A stretch of DNA of 38,347 nucleotides from Purshia tridentata (Eukaryota; Streptophyta; Magnoliopsida; Rosales; Rosaceae), in assembly GCA_003254885.1 (NCBI GenBank), contig QANT01008360.1:1-38347 (forward strand). The letters run 5' to 3'. The notes below the pieces were generated by a model that made no database searches, was not told the DNA's origin, and saw only the letters and a program-made list of their open reading frames with translations. Every line of letters begins with the position of its first letter. Positions within the stretch are counted from its first letter, which is position 1. The position numbers and the translations under genes were made by a program. Of this stretch, positions 24,601-34,913 are shown piece after piece.

Positions 24601-27600
24601 AAGAAGTTATATATGCGAAGAAGCCTATCATTGTAAGGCTGATCAAGCAAATTGAGCAAATATTCAATTGTCTTCTGAAGGATCGGCATCGGTCTTATCA
24701 AGTTTGCATCCCGCTCAGCTGTCCTGTTATACTGTGTATGAATAAAATGTGAGCATCCATCATGCTCCATCACATCAATGAATTAATTTCTAGTGGGAAA
24801 GAAAACAATGGCGGCCTCATTGATATCCGTGTATATATATATATATGTATATTTGATGGTGGAGGGGGAGTAGCATAAAGAGAACCTTTTTAACAGCAAG
24901 GGACATGCTGGTTTGATTTCTATCCCCATCCAAACGTTCATATTGATCAAGATCCCCTTTCCTTTCTCGTTCCGCTCTTTCTGACTCTGAAGTGTTGTGA
25001 AAAAGTCTTAGTCAGACTAAAGGATTGCAAGTCTCATGCTCTTCTCACATAGAAGAGAAAGTCAATAGACACTGAATACTACACATCATATGGGACTCAA
25101 TTTAAAGATTAAACCTATTGATCCATGTTCCAAAATGGTAAGTTTTCTTCTCCAAGAAATAAAAGAATCTAGAAGCCTTATGGAAAATACTGTTTATGTT
25201 TTTTTTATGGGAGAAGAGAATTTGACAGAAAAAAAGAATACAAAAACAAAAGGGGATAGACAAGTAATCCATCAAGGTACACCAAAAAGAAAACACGAAT
25301 CAAAATGAAACAAAACAGATAAAATAGTACATTAAATAAACAACTATTGAAGCGTAATTCAAAATTTCAAGCATTCCTATCGAGTTCGTATCGATATCAA
25401 TAATTTAATATTTCCTTGTTTATGGACCCTCCTTATTTCATTGACACTAATATTTAATATCGTGGTTGAGACTTGAGAGGCATACCTGGACACATGTCTG
25501 GGCATAGCCCAATAATGACACCAGATGGTTCCATGCCTTCAAACTCAGGTAAAGCATTGCCATCAGTAGCATCCATTGCAAATTCAGTAGAATTATATAC
25601 AACTAATTTGTTCCCCTCAACATTAGATTGCTCATTTCTATTCACAGAAACCCCTTGCTCTACAATATCAGTACTGCTTTGCGGAGTTTTACTTAATTCA
25701 ACCTTGAAGCGAGCTAATCTCTTCGCTTTGGCTTGCATTTCTCTGAAAATTTCATCAGCAAAATAAATTAGAAAACCTCAAACTGAAGTTAGTATGTAAA
25801 ATTATATCTAATGCACAAAAAATTTTACCGTTCAGTACCATCTTGAGTGGCATATGAGTTTCTGTTAAACACTTGATCTTCAGGAAGCAAAGGGGGTGAC
25901 CTTGTTCTTTTGGCAACCGGGATGCCAGTCAAATTGTTTGTGGCATTTGAACTACTATTCAACCCAGGAGAAGATACAGAAGGCCTGGAAAGGGAAGCAC
26001 ATACCAGGCTCACTCAGATTGTTTTGGTGATGCTAAAGGCCATATGCCACAAAAGTAACATGTTTTATAAGTGCATACAATTCCATTAAATTTCTCATTT
26101 CCAGACCTAAAGTTCCACTACCACTTTACAACAAAAAACCTCTTATAATGTTATGTATAAACAAATTGTCCCTTTTATACAAGAAAATGAAATTAAGAAC
26201 TCCTCTGCTTCTCTCCTTGTGCATTCCACAAAACATCTTCTTCTTTTTTTGGCTGCCCAGCACTACGAAAAGTAGACCCCCAGTCATCTTCATGAATCTT
26301 AGAAATTTTAGGTATCAACTAATATTCTGTTAGTATAACTTTTATGGCCATTTTGAGGAAATGAGAATTTCATGATAACTTAATTAGTAGATGGTAAAAG
26401 TGAGAACCTAGTTCGTTTTGGGACTTGAAGATCATCATGTTTCACAGAAAAACTTCTACCAGACTCATAAGAGCCTTCAAAAGGTAGTACTGGAGATGCT
26501 TCTTGATGAGCCTGAAATTTGGCATGGTCATCTAGCAACTTTGGCCGACTATCCATTCCAGAGGAGGAAAATGCCTGCCTATATAACAAGCAACAGCCTA
26601 ATCAGAGGGAGAGCAGTATGAATAATATGTGAAGGTTGAATAAAGTTATCAAAAGATTAAGACCATGTAAGAAAGTGATATACAAAACACAACCATGCAT
26701 TTCATCATAATTAAAAGATGAAGGAAAAAATAAAAAAGATGTCCAGAATGCAAAGAGTTTTCCTTTTTTATGCTCATTCCATTGCAATGAGCTGACTGGA
26801 AAACATAAAAGGGGCTGGTATTTCTGAAGATATTGTAAACCAACTGTTATATGCTTGCATTAAAGTCTCTACCCAAAAACAAAGTTTTCCAAGTACCATA
26901 CATGGTAGCGTCAAGAAGCATCTAAAAGACGATTTTCACTCAGAAGATCAATAGTTTAAAGGTCTCCCGATCATCAAACACACACAAACAGATAGAAAGA
27001 GTGGTGGGGGTGGTGGGGTGGTTGTGTGGTGTGGGTGTTGTGTTGAACTTTGAACTTACCCTTCAACTCCAACAAAAGGAGGGAAATCCTCAACAGAATA
27101 ATAGTTGTAAGAGGCCAAGGGAGGTGACCGTGTTCTTGGAGGAACGAAGTGACTGCACATGTTTACAAGAAAATTCAGTGGCTATTGGATTAATCAGACA
27201 AAGCACAACTAAGAAAGCTAAAATCCAAAGCAATTTTTTCAAGGGGCATATCCTCATTGAAACTCTTTAACCTCAAGCCAAAAGAGTAAAAGAAAAGGCA
27301 AATCTATCTTATGTTATGACTCTTGAAGGTAATTGCATGTATGGCCACAAGAAAGGTAGAGAATCCAATCTCCTTATTACTCAGTAGAATGAACAGATCC
27401 CATATCGTTAAAGTTGATATGCTGGGCCAGATTAAAGATTGCACTCATATAATACAGTTTTAGATTCACAGCTACATACGCACAGTTTGACAGGTAGAGT
27501 AACTAGATTGAAATAATGCAATTTTTAATGAAAATAAGTGCAAATTCAAAAACTACTGAGAACAAAATGACAACTACATATTCAAAATATTCAAAATGAC

Positions 27601-28835
27601 AACAAAATGACAACTATTTTTATGATTCGTCCAGAAATATAACAAGATAGAAAGGACTTACTTTCTAGGGACATCTTGAGTGGAATTTCTTATATTTTCA
27701 TCTTTAGTCAAAAAGGGAGGCAACCTGGTTCCTTTTGTCTCTTGAAATCTAGCAACCTTGGCTGTAACGCTAGTTTCAGAATTACGAGAAACAACAAATG
27801 ATGTGACCGCAGATGGCCTTTGATGAGTCCGGGCATCATAATTTTTGGAGAAGGACCTTTGCCCACCATCCCAACTAGGAAGAGGCTCACTGGACCTGGC
27901 AGAAAAAAATAGCTACCAATATGGGTTTGACAATTTATGATTTAACAGGCAGTGGGAAATTACAATAAAAAACACATCAACATATAACTGAAATGGTCAA
28001 ATAATATAAGTGAAACACAGAATAATGATGGAATAGGTTTACAAGGGTTGTTGTTACCTATGGATTCCCACAGATTGGTACGAATGACTCGCAGCAGGAC
28101 GAGCACTTTCAAAGGCCAAATGGGGTGAATGCAGCCTCCCTAGAGCTTCAGGCCCCCTATGATCAAAATAAAATCAATACATTTGTACCAATCTATGAGA
28201 AAATTACGTAAATATGGTGACATTGTGAGCTACGGATAAGGTACTAACCAAAACACAAACCCAAATGCGCAATGGCGAAAATTTAAACACAGGTTAGTAC
28301 AATGCTCCTCACCCTTAAATCCATTTTCACATTACCCTTAAACCCAAAGATGCAGTATACAGATTTAAAAAGCTGCCCATAAACTATTTTTGCAAAATTT
28401 GGTTCAAAAAGTATCCAACAGTTACAAATTTGATCATACGAACATATTCTTTTTCCTTTCCCACTTATACATTTCTTTAAAACAATAAAGCTGCGCATTA
28501 ATTTCTGAGTATTTAGCCAAATAGCTGCAGTAAGCTTAAACCCAGGCGAGGAAATATCTAATATTTTAAAGAAAGCGAAGAAAATACAAAAATACAAAGG
28601 ATTGATACTTTGAATTAGTTTCTATTATTCTATAGAAACTCATGTGAGGAGTAATCAAGAAAAGTGAAAGAGGGGACCTGGGAGTAGATTGCAGAGGGGC
28701 AGAGTCGGAAAAAGGAGGGGTGGTTGATGGCGGAGACGCTGAAGGTGAAGGAGGCCGACCACGGAAATTTCCAAAACTCGGTTGTGATTTCGGCGGTGCA
28801 GCTGGTCCTGACGCCTTCCCAAATCCCGAGTACAT
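18691..28835 (-). CDS. SAC3B: SAC3 family protein B-like (TREX-2 scaffold), 16 exons
   Basis: Large nuclear scaffold of the TREX-2 mRNA-export complex at nuclear pores. CDS exons in transcript order are 28835-28678, 28156-28058, 27895-27662, 27152-27060, 26578-26408, 25984-25829, 25742-25486, 24986-24886, 24731-24516, 24059-23832, 23754-23663, 23583-23490, 22452-22360, 22257-21431, 21340-21226 and 20484-18691. All borders are GT-AG and phases join to 4728 nt, 1575 residues. The N-terminus (MYSGFGKASGP) is low-complexity, rich in Pro and Ser. The SAC3/GANP signature CPDMCP is at 384-389, followed by ESERAERERKGDLDQYERL and YNRTAERDANLIRPMPILQ; the helical SAC3/PCI core runs to about 664. A basic helix near 933-978 (KLKLIIRLWKRRSLKQ, then LREQKQLAADAAL) resembles the Sac3 CID helix that binds centrin and ENY2/Sus1. 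The C-terminal 600 residues lie in one exon. Start and stop are clear; the exact choice of a few acceptors is the main uncertainty. Confidence 0.93.
20686..20705 (+). other. G-run in a SAC3B intron
   Basis: Seven G, then T, five G and C, then GGTGG, preceded by CCCC. It lies in the last SAC3B intron. On the plus strand it could form a G-quadruplex; the SAC3B transcript would carry the C-rich complement. Confidence 0.5.
21094..21113 (+). repeat. Poly(A) run in a SAC3B intron
   Basis: Twenty A residues, in the intron before the last SAC3B exon. The preceding AGAAACCCACAAAAAAA also occurs about 45 bp upstream, so a small duplication is likely. Confidence 0.85.
24832..24846. repeat. (TA)n tract in a SAC3B intron
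   Basis: Short TA run between the exons ending at 24986-24886 and starting at 24731, within AT-rich intron sequence. Confidence 0.8.
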
Positions 28836-29894
28836 TTGTGTTTCGGAGTGTCTTCTTCTTGTTAATGTTTGCTCTTTCTTTTCTTGTTTCAACTCTGAAT
28901 TGAAATCGCATAGAGAGAGAGCCAGAAAATACTTGAGCTAGGAAGCTAAAAACTTGGAAGGCAAAGAAGCAGATACTGTCGTCTTTGTGGGCCAGATTTA
29001 GGCCCAACTCAAACCCAACGTGTCTGTAACTATTGGGCCTTCAGTTACAGGCCCACACATCACATCTCCATGGTAGGCCTGAGCAATGTGTGATACTAAA
29101 CGTGTGAAATGTGGCCGTTTTATGCCCCATTTAAATTGAGCCCATCTATGATGCCCCTGTTTGGTGTCATTCCAAATAGTCAAAGTCTTTGACCATTCGG
29201 ATCATTCTTCGTTAAGTTGATAATTCTTGAGTTATTTGATATTAGTTTTATGAAATGTTAGTATTATTTTGACTGCTCATTATCAAATTCTTTTGTATGT
29301 TTCGATAGCATACTATCAAAGAAATGTATAATTTTTTATAAAAAAATAAAAAAATTAAACCAAAATATATTAGAGTGGTCAATTTAGTAAATAAAAATAG
29401 TCGAAATAGACTACACCATAATCAAAACCTAGGTTGGATACAGCTCACTACATACAATCCATTCGTGTTCATATTATGCCATTTTCTCAATGTTAGAAAT
29501 TTTATCCTATATTGTTTTTATTTTTAAAAAAAATTTGCAAGGAATAGTTAGTATTTTTTGTAATAATTGAATACTAATGTTTGTGCTTGCACTTCTATTA
29601 TAAAAAAAGCAATAGTAAGTGTGTCGTGTTTCATTTCATTGAAGTCATTTACTCGTGTCATATGGTATGGTTTCAACTTTCAACCGTATCGCCTCTTTAC
29701 CAACTATGGGTAATTGGATATCCTTATCTGGTTTACTTTATCACCGCGTGTTTATTATAATCCAAAGTCTAAAGCCCATGTGGTTGATTTTGCGTCTAAG
29801 TTCATTTTCCCGGGAATCTATATCAGCACTTCCTCAGATTACCCATCTCCATCAGTGAGTGAGGGACAGCACGAATACTAGTAGGACAGTGGGC
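28836..29894. promoter_or_regulatory. Shared upstream region of SAC3B and MSRB
   Basis: About 1.06 kb between the divergent starts of SAC3B (minus) and MSRB (plus), holding both 5' leaders and promoters. No clear TATA box can be assigned to either gene. No ORF is supportable. Confidence 0.5.
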
Positions 29895-31149
29895 ATGGCT
29901 GCACCAGGATCTGTTCAGAAAACTGAGGACGAATGGCGCGCTGTTCTCTCCCCTGAACAGTTTAGGATTCTACGCGAGAAGGGGACAGAGTAATTCCTCT
30001 TTCTCTTTTTGGTCATCAACTGTGTTATGATTCATTTAGATATGTCTCATATACTGTGTGGACCTTCATGGGTTCTGGCTCTTTTTGGGTTTTGTAATCA
30101 TTGCTTGAATTTATGCTTTGTGATTAGTCTGATTGATTACAGAGGTTTTGGGTTTTGTCTGTACATTTTTGTACTCACTGTATGAATTTTATTCCTTCTT
30201 ACTTTTGTCTTCTTAAATTATTCATAGAATATGTAATGCAAGATTGTAGAGGAACTTCCAACTTCCAAGTCTAATATTTGGTTGCACCACAAAACTATAG
30301 TTTCATTGATCAATTGGCAGAAGCCCTGTGATGAGTTTTATTGGATGGGGTTTAGCGTTTTCCACTTTTGTAGCCTGTGTTTGTTTATCGTTTGCTTTGC
30401 CAGTCATCATAAGCACTATGATCTTCAACTGTTTTCAGTCTGCTTCTATGTTTACCAGTATAATGAATGCTATCTAGTCCCTTAGCCACATTTGGGGTTT
30501 ATTACTGTTTGCGCAATGCATGATTGGAGTTTGATATTACATACAGGCCAAAGTTCACTGGGGAATATGACAAGGTTTTTGAAGAAGGGGTTTACAATTG
30601 TGCTGGTTGTGGGACACCACTCTATAAGTCTACTACCAAGTACAACTCTGAATGTGGTTGGCCTGCATTCTATGAGGGTCTTCCTGGAGCCATAAATCGT
30701 TCTGTGAGTTTTTCTACTGCTGATAATGTCAATGTTGTTTTGGTTGTCACTGTGCACAATGCATTTTGCTGACATTTAATAGAAATGAAACAACACTGTG
30801 TTTCAGCATCTCACATCTCGTATGCGGGACCAATGTGGGATGTGAGGGAGTGTTTTCGAAAGCTCTCTCGCATCCCACTTTAATCCCGCATCTCAACTCC
30901 CCGAATTAGAGTTGAGAAATCTTTATTGTCACTATGCACAAGGCATTTTGTGGACATTTAATAGAAATAAAACAACTCTGTATTACACAGCCGGACCCAG
31001 ATGGGAGGAGAACTGAGATCACATGTGCAGCTTGTGGTGGTCACTTGGGCCATGTTTTTAAAGGGGAGGGGCATCCGGTGCCAACAGATGAGCGCCACTG
31101 TGTCAACAGCGTTTCCATCAAGTTGGTTCCATCTAAATCTGAATTATGA
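29895..31149 (+). CDS. Peptide methionine-R-sulfoxide reductase, cytosolic MSRB type
   Basis: Reduces the R form of methionine sulfoxide in proteins; part of oxidative-damage repair. Three exons are 29895-29989, 30547-30703 and 30991-31149, with GT-AG borders; the first intron is phase 2 and the second phase 0. The product has 136 residues with no transit peptide, which fits the cytosolic MSRB group (about 140). Zinc-binding CxxC pairs are C50/C53 (NCAGCGTP) and C96/C99 (TCAACGGH). The catalytic Cys121 is in RHCVNS and the likely resolving Cys68 is in SECGWPAF. The ATG at 29895 gives [20 protein letters not shown], normal for the family. A polyadenylation signal AATAAA follows at 31306. From memory it resembles AtMSRB5, but orthology to one paralogue is not secure. 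It is the intact relative of two degenerate fragments downstream. Confidence 0.94.
30744..30990 (+). repeat. Direct repeat flanking a palindromic insert in MSRB intron 2
   Basis: Two similar copies (30744-30806 and 30926-30990) begin TTGTCACT/TTGTCACT-like and end in CAG; each includes GACATTTAATAGAAAT. They flank 119 bp with an imperfect hairpin whose arms are 30823-30842 and 30871-30890 (TGCGGGA...GTGGGATG against CATCCCAC...TCCCGCA). The second copy carries the acceptor used for exon 3. Confidence 0.75.
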
Positions 31150-31305
31150 AGTCTTCTGAGGTTGTCATGATCCCTCCAGTGTCCAGATCAAGCTTCTTTT
31201 GTACACTTAAATCTTGATGTAGTTTTTGCCTCCTATGAAGATCAGGATTGATGTGCAGTGAGTTAGTGAGTGATAAATGATGCCTGGTTATAAATTTTAA
31301 GTGCC

Positions 31306-31311
31306 AATAAA
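31306..31311 (+). terminator. Polyadenylation signal of MSRB
   Basis: AATAAA 157 nt after the MSRB stop, followed by T-rich sequence. This is a plausible 3'-end signal. Confidence 0.6.
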
Positions 31312-31319
31312 ACCTCTTT

Positions 31320-31998
31320 GTTTTTAGTTTCTTGTTTCTTGGCCGGCCTGCTCTGATTCATGAATACTCAGTTTGCCATTCCAACCTGTATCATTTCATG
31401 AATATGTGGTGTTTGTACTAATGCTGGTTTGATTGGGAAAATCTATACTTACAACGAGTGTGTACGATGAAATTGTACGTCTTTTGCATGAAAATCTCCT
31501 TACATGCAATTCTTACCTTCAACGAGTTTGTACATGGTCTTATTCATGAGAACTTGTAAAAGTGTAAAAGTGAAGTAGATGGCTACTGGCTTAGAAGTCC
31601 AAGAGAAAGTCTGCTCCCGTCACTTTGTCAAACTGTTAGCTTTTTCACACATGATGACATCCAATCGGTTTTGAAAGATTAAATGCTTAACCTATCATAA
31701 TTCTAATTTCTAATTCACATTCGCACCTTCCCAACTAATCCCAATGAGTCTATGCTACTCCTTCAAATGCAAAAGATAAGGAGATAATTTCTTGGACAGA
31801 TAATAACTCATCCCATAATTCCCATTAACCCATTTCCACACCCTCCTCGTCACATATTTATACATATTCGCAACAATTTCCCGCCAAAACCCCTTCCATT
31901 TTCATTCTGGTGTTCCCATAAAGCACGAGTCTTTTACCCTCTCCCCTCTGGAAATCTAAAACCCATCTAAGGCCGCTAGAAAACTAAGGAAACCCCAA
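31320..31998. promoter_or_regulatory. MSRB 3' flank and F-box copy 1 promoter
   Basis: About 680 bp with no ORF. A short stretch at 31345-31385 (CTGCTCTGATTCATGAA...TGCCATTCC) recurs at 34616-34654 before F-box copy 2. A TATA-like TATTTATA lies at 31855-31862 and an E2F-type TTTCCCGC at 31877-31884, both 115-145 bp before the F-box ATG. Confidence 0.55.
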
Positions 31999-33195
31999 AT
32001 GAATCCAAGCAGAAGAGTACCGAATACATCACCGATCGGTCCCAGCAGCAGCAGCAGCAGAGAGCGAGCAGAAGAATGGCTGCACAGAGGTCCTTGCAAA
32101 TTCCAACAAATTCAGAGAGCTTTAGTGATGGACATTCTCTCAAGGCTCTCCGTCGAGACCCTCTTCAACTGCAGGTGCGTTTGCAAGTTCTGGCTTTCTG
32201 TAATTTCTGACCATCAATTTGCCCACCTCCAATTTTCGAGATTACCCATTGGCATCTTGATCAAGACCTACCCCCCTAAAAGAAAATCAAGGAGACTTGA
32301 TTTAACCCAGATAGAGGAATATGCTGATTCTCACTTGCGGCTCGAGAAATCGAGGTTTACTCACAAAAATAGCCTACCCAGCTCTGAATTTGAGGTGATA
32401 AACTCGTCTAATGGTTTACTTCTTCTGTCTGGACCTGAAAGCGCTGACCCCTTGTATGTGTGCAATCCAATTTTGGGTGAGTACATCACCATTACAACTG
32501 CTAATAAGGCCAATATGGAGTTTTGTTGGACTTGGTTTTAGCGTCGGGACCAATGAATATAAGGTGTTGCATACTTTTTATCCATTAGATTCATCTCAAA
32601 ACAAAGAGGCTGAGATATACACCATCGGTACAGGAATTTGGAGAAGCCTTGGAAATGCTCCTAGTCACCTTGTTGATTTACCGTTCAATGCTTTTCTGCA
32701 TGGAGCCTTTCATTGGGTTTGCTGTGGTGGTAATAGTTCTGAGTTTATACATTCTTTCAACCTTGAAAGAGAACAGTTTCTACCACTACTTCCACCTAGC
32801 TACTTTGGACCAAAAGAGAAGGATTATGCACACTGTTTGAAGTTGGGAGTTTTAAGAGGTTGTCTTCTTTTAGGTGTGTTTGCTCAAGATCGTATGAACT
32901 TTGACTTGTGGGTTATGAAGGATTATGGGGTCCAAGAGTCTTGGACAAAAACTCTTGTTATCGAAAACTTATATTCAAGAAAACTTTGGTGTGACTTTTA
33001 CGAACCAATGGTGTTTTTGAGAAATGGGGAAATCATAATGTTGTACAACAATTGTGCTTTGGTATGTTATAATCAAGAGACAATGAGTTTCAGGGAAACT
33101 AGAATTACTCAGACTCGGTCGGAATTTTTTGCAATTGCTTACAGTCCATGCTTTGTTTCACTCTACGATGTTGCAACAGTTTAGGAGGTGAAAAG
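31999..33195 (+). pseudogene. F-box/FBA protein, copy 1, frameshifted
   Basis: Paralogue of the intact F-box gene at 34914. The first frame (ATG 31999) encodes a Ser-rich N-terminus, an F-box (ALVMDILSRLSVETLFNCRCVCKFW) and the start of the F-box-associated region, then stops at 32539-32541. Homology continues in the +1 frame from about 32515 (SFVGLGF) to a stop at 33182-33184. One extra base or a two-base loss near 32510-32520 explains this. Alignment with copy 2 shows the in-frame stop just before EVK, where copy 2 reads on. A donor AAAAG|GTACTA follows at 33196. Intact F-box proteins act as substrate receptors of SCF ubiquitin ligases. The break could also be a sequencing error, but with the extra stop a pseudogene is more likely. 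Confidence 0.8.
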
Positions 33196-33576
33196 GTACT
33201 AAAATTATACTTCAAATTAACGCATGTATAAATTCAGTTCCGTTTCTATGTTACAACTTTTAGTTTTGCTTTTTATTTGTGCAAGTTGATGTATTCTAGG
33301 GAAATGCGACCTGTGTATTGCATGTTTCAAACATTTTGAAATGCTTGCAATCGCCATATGAGAGCTACACAGCTCGTAACAAGTTCTATTCATATGATTT
33401 ACTGGTGGAGGGACAAAGTTATTTGAAATGTTTGCTTATTAGTTGCTAATGCTATAGATTTTGAGCTTGTTTAAGCTTTTGTGCAATACATGATGTTTAA
33501 GAAGGAGGCTGATGCATTTGTCACTTATTATATCAACTCATTTTCTCATGCAGCATGCTTACTATATGATATGCAG

Positions 33577-33735
33577 AGTTCGAGGTAGTAAGAAATTTGA
33601 GAGGCCGTTTGCTGAAGAGAGTTATGATTGTGCTGGTTCTGGAATGCCACCCCACAAGACCACAAAACTTAACTCAGGCTATGGCTGGCCTGCTTTTCAA
33701 GAGGGTCTTCCTTCTTAGAGCCATAAATTTCTTGG
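33577..33735 (+). pseudogene. MSRB exon-2-like fragment, copy 1
   Basis: Follows an acceptor ATGCAG and aligns codon by codon with MSRB exon 2, ending with a premature TAG at 33716-33718. It reads RVRGSKKFERPFAEESYDCAGSG, then GYGWPAFQEGLP. The second Cys of the zinc pair is Ser and the resolving Cys is Tyr, so no reductase activity is expected. No exon 1 or exon 3 is visible next to it. The reading phase matches the donor at the end of F-box copy 1. Confidence 0.8.
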
Positions 33736-33988
33736 ATTCATCTGATGCGCACTGCTCTGTTTTTCGGCAAAGACAGAAAAATGCTTCTTTTTGTTATTTC
33801 TCCTTTAGACCAAAATGCAATTTGTTATCTTTTGAGTTGGCTTATACTATGATTTTCTTCTTATTTTACAAGTCCCAAGTCTAACCTATATATGATATAC
33901 GACATTACCATAGTTAAATATTAAATAATAAAAAACCATACTTAAGCTCATCTTTGCTATGATCTATCACTTTCCTTTGCCATTCTTC

Positions 33989-34250
33989 CTCTTCTCATTG
34001 ATTGCCTTCAAAAGCCTGCACTTTTGAAATATTGTTCGCAAAACATTGAATTGCAAAATGACTACCCAAAAATATTAAAAGCGGTAAATAAAATGAAAGG
34101 AGAAATAGGGAGAGGACAACTCTTCTCATTGATTGCCTTCAAAAGCCTGCACTTATGAAATATTGTTCGCAAAACATTGAATTGCAAAATGACTACCCAA
34201 AAATATTAGAAGCAGTAAATAAAATGAAAGGAGAAATAGGGAGAGGACAA
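33989..34250 (+). repeat. 131-bp tandem duplication
   Basis: Copies at 33989-34119 and 34120-34250 begin CTCTTCTCATTGATTGCCTT and differ at only a few positions, so the duplication is recent. They are AT-rich and non-coding, between the copy 1 MSRB fragment and the solo LTR. Confidence 0.93.
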
Positions 34251-34262
34251 AATGCATACCAA

Positions 34263-34420
34263 TTTGATAAGGGTGTAAATGAGCTAAGACAAGCCGAATA
34301 TCTTCTTGCTCACGCTTGGTTTGTCTAAAATATATCGAGTTTCAGCTTGGTTTGGCTTTTTTTTATACGAGCGAGCTCGAACGAGCAAAAAAAAATTGAT
34401 CCAAATACGAACTCAAGCTG
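34263..34420. mobile_element. Possible transposable-element remnant
   Basis: Starts AAGGGTGTAAATGAGCTAAG and contains ACGAGCGAGCTCGAACGAGC. This style of GAGCTCG/ACGAGC-rich sequence is common in plant non-autonomous elements. Ends and target duplications could not be found. Confidence 0.3.
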
Positions 34421-34649
34421 TATTGTGATGATGTACCCATGCTATAAGCCTACAATTCTAAGTTTGCAAATAACATTCATCCATAAAATTACTTGACATA
34501 ATATATTCCATGATATTCTTAATTATTTTTATACAAAAAATCTAATAAAAATTGAACAAAATTTTTTTGGCATGAAAAAAATTGAGAAATATTACGTGTA
34601 AGGAGAAGTATAAAGAAGGCCTGCTGATTCATGAACAGTCTCAAGTGCC

Positions 34650-34904
34650 ATTCCTGTTAGAGTAGTCAGTCCAGTCAGCACAGTTAGCAATCCTTGTAAA
34701 TGCTGAGTCAGCAATATGCCACATCAGCCTTTATTGTTAGCAAAGTGCCGTTAGTATTCTGTTAAGTTTGGCTAGGCGGTTATGAACGCTCTGCTACTAC
34801 TGCTAGAGTAAACGCTGTATTAAGCTCATTTGTTAACAATCAATAAAAACACTCATTTTCCCTCTCTATTTTCTCTCTGATTTTCCCGGAATCTTTACAA
34901 TTCC
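34650..34904 (+). mobile_element. Solo LTR with 5-bp target-site duplication
   Basis: A 245-bp LTR at 34655-34899 begins TGTTAG and ends TTTACA (TG...CA). It is flanked by perfect ATTCC duplications at 34650-34654 and 34900-34904. It has a late TA-rich segment with CAATAAAAAC and a pyrimidine-rich 3' end, as in short Copia-type LTRs. No internal retroelement genes are present, so it is a solo LTR left after recombination. It ends 14 bp before the ATG of F-box copy 2. The orientation follows the ATTCC-TG...CA reading and the superfamily call is tentative. Confidence 0.85.
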
Positions 34905-34913
34905 GAAGACTCG

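Noticed and set aside
27001..27045. G/T-rich stretch as a G-quadruplex switch next to a SAC3B exon
   Set aside because: The tract is on the non-transcribed sense for this gene and its G-runs are irregular; it may simply be a degenerate simple repeat.
34655..34899. Full retrotransposon
   Set aside because: Only one LTR is present, with no internal gag-pol sequence, primer-binding site or second LTR nearby.
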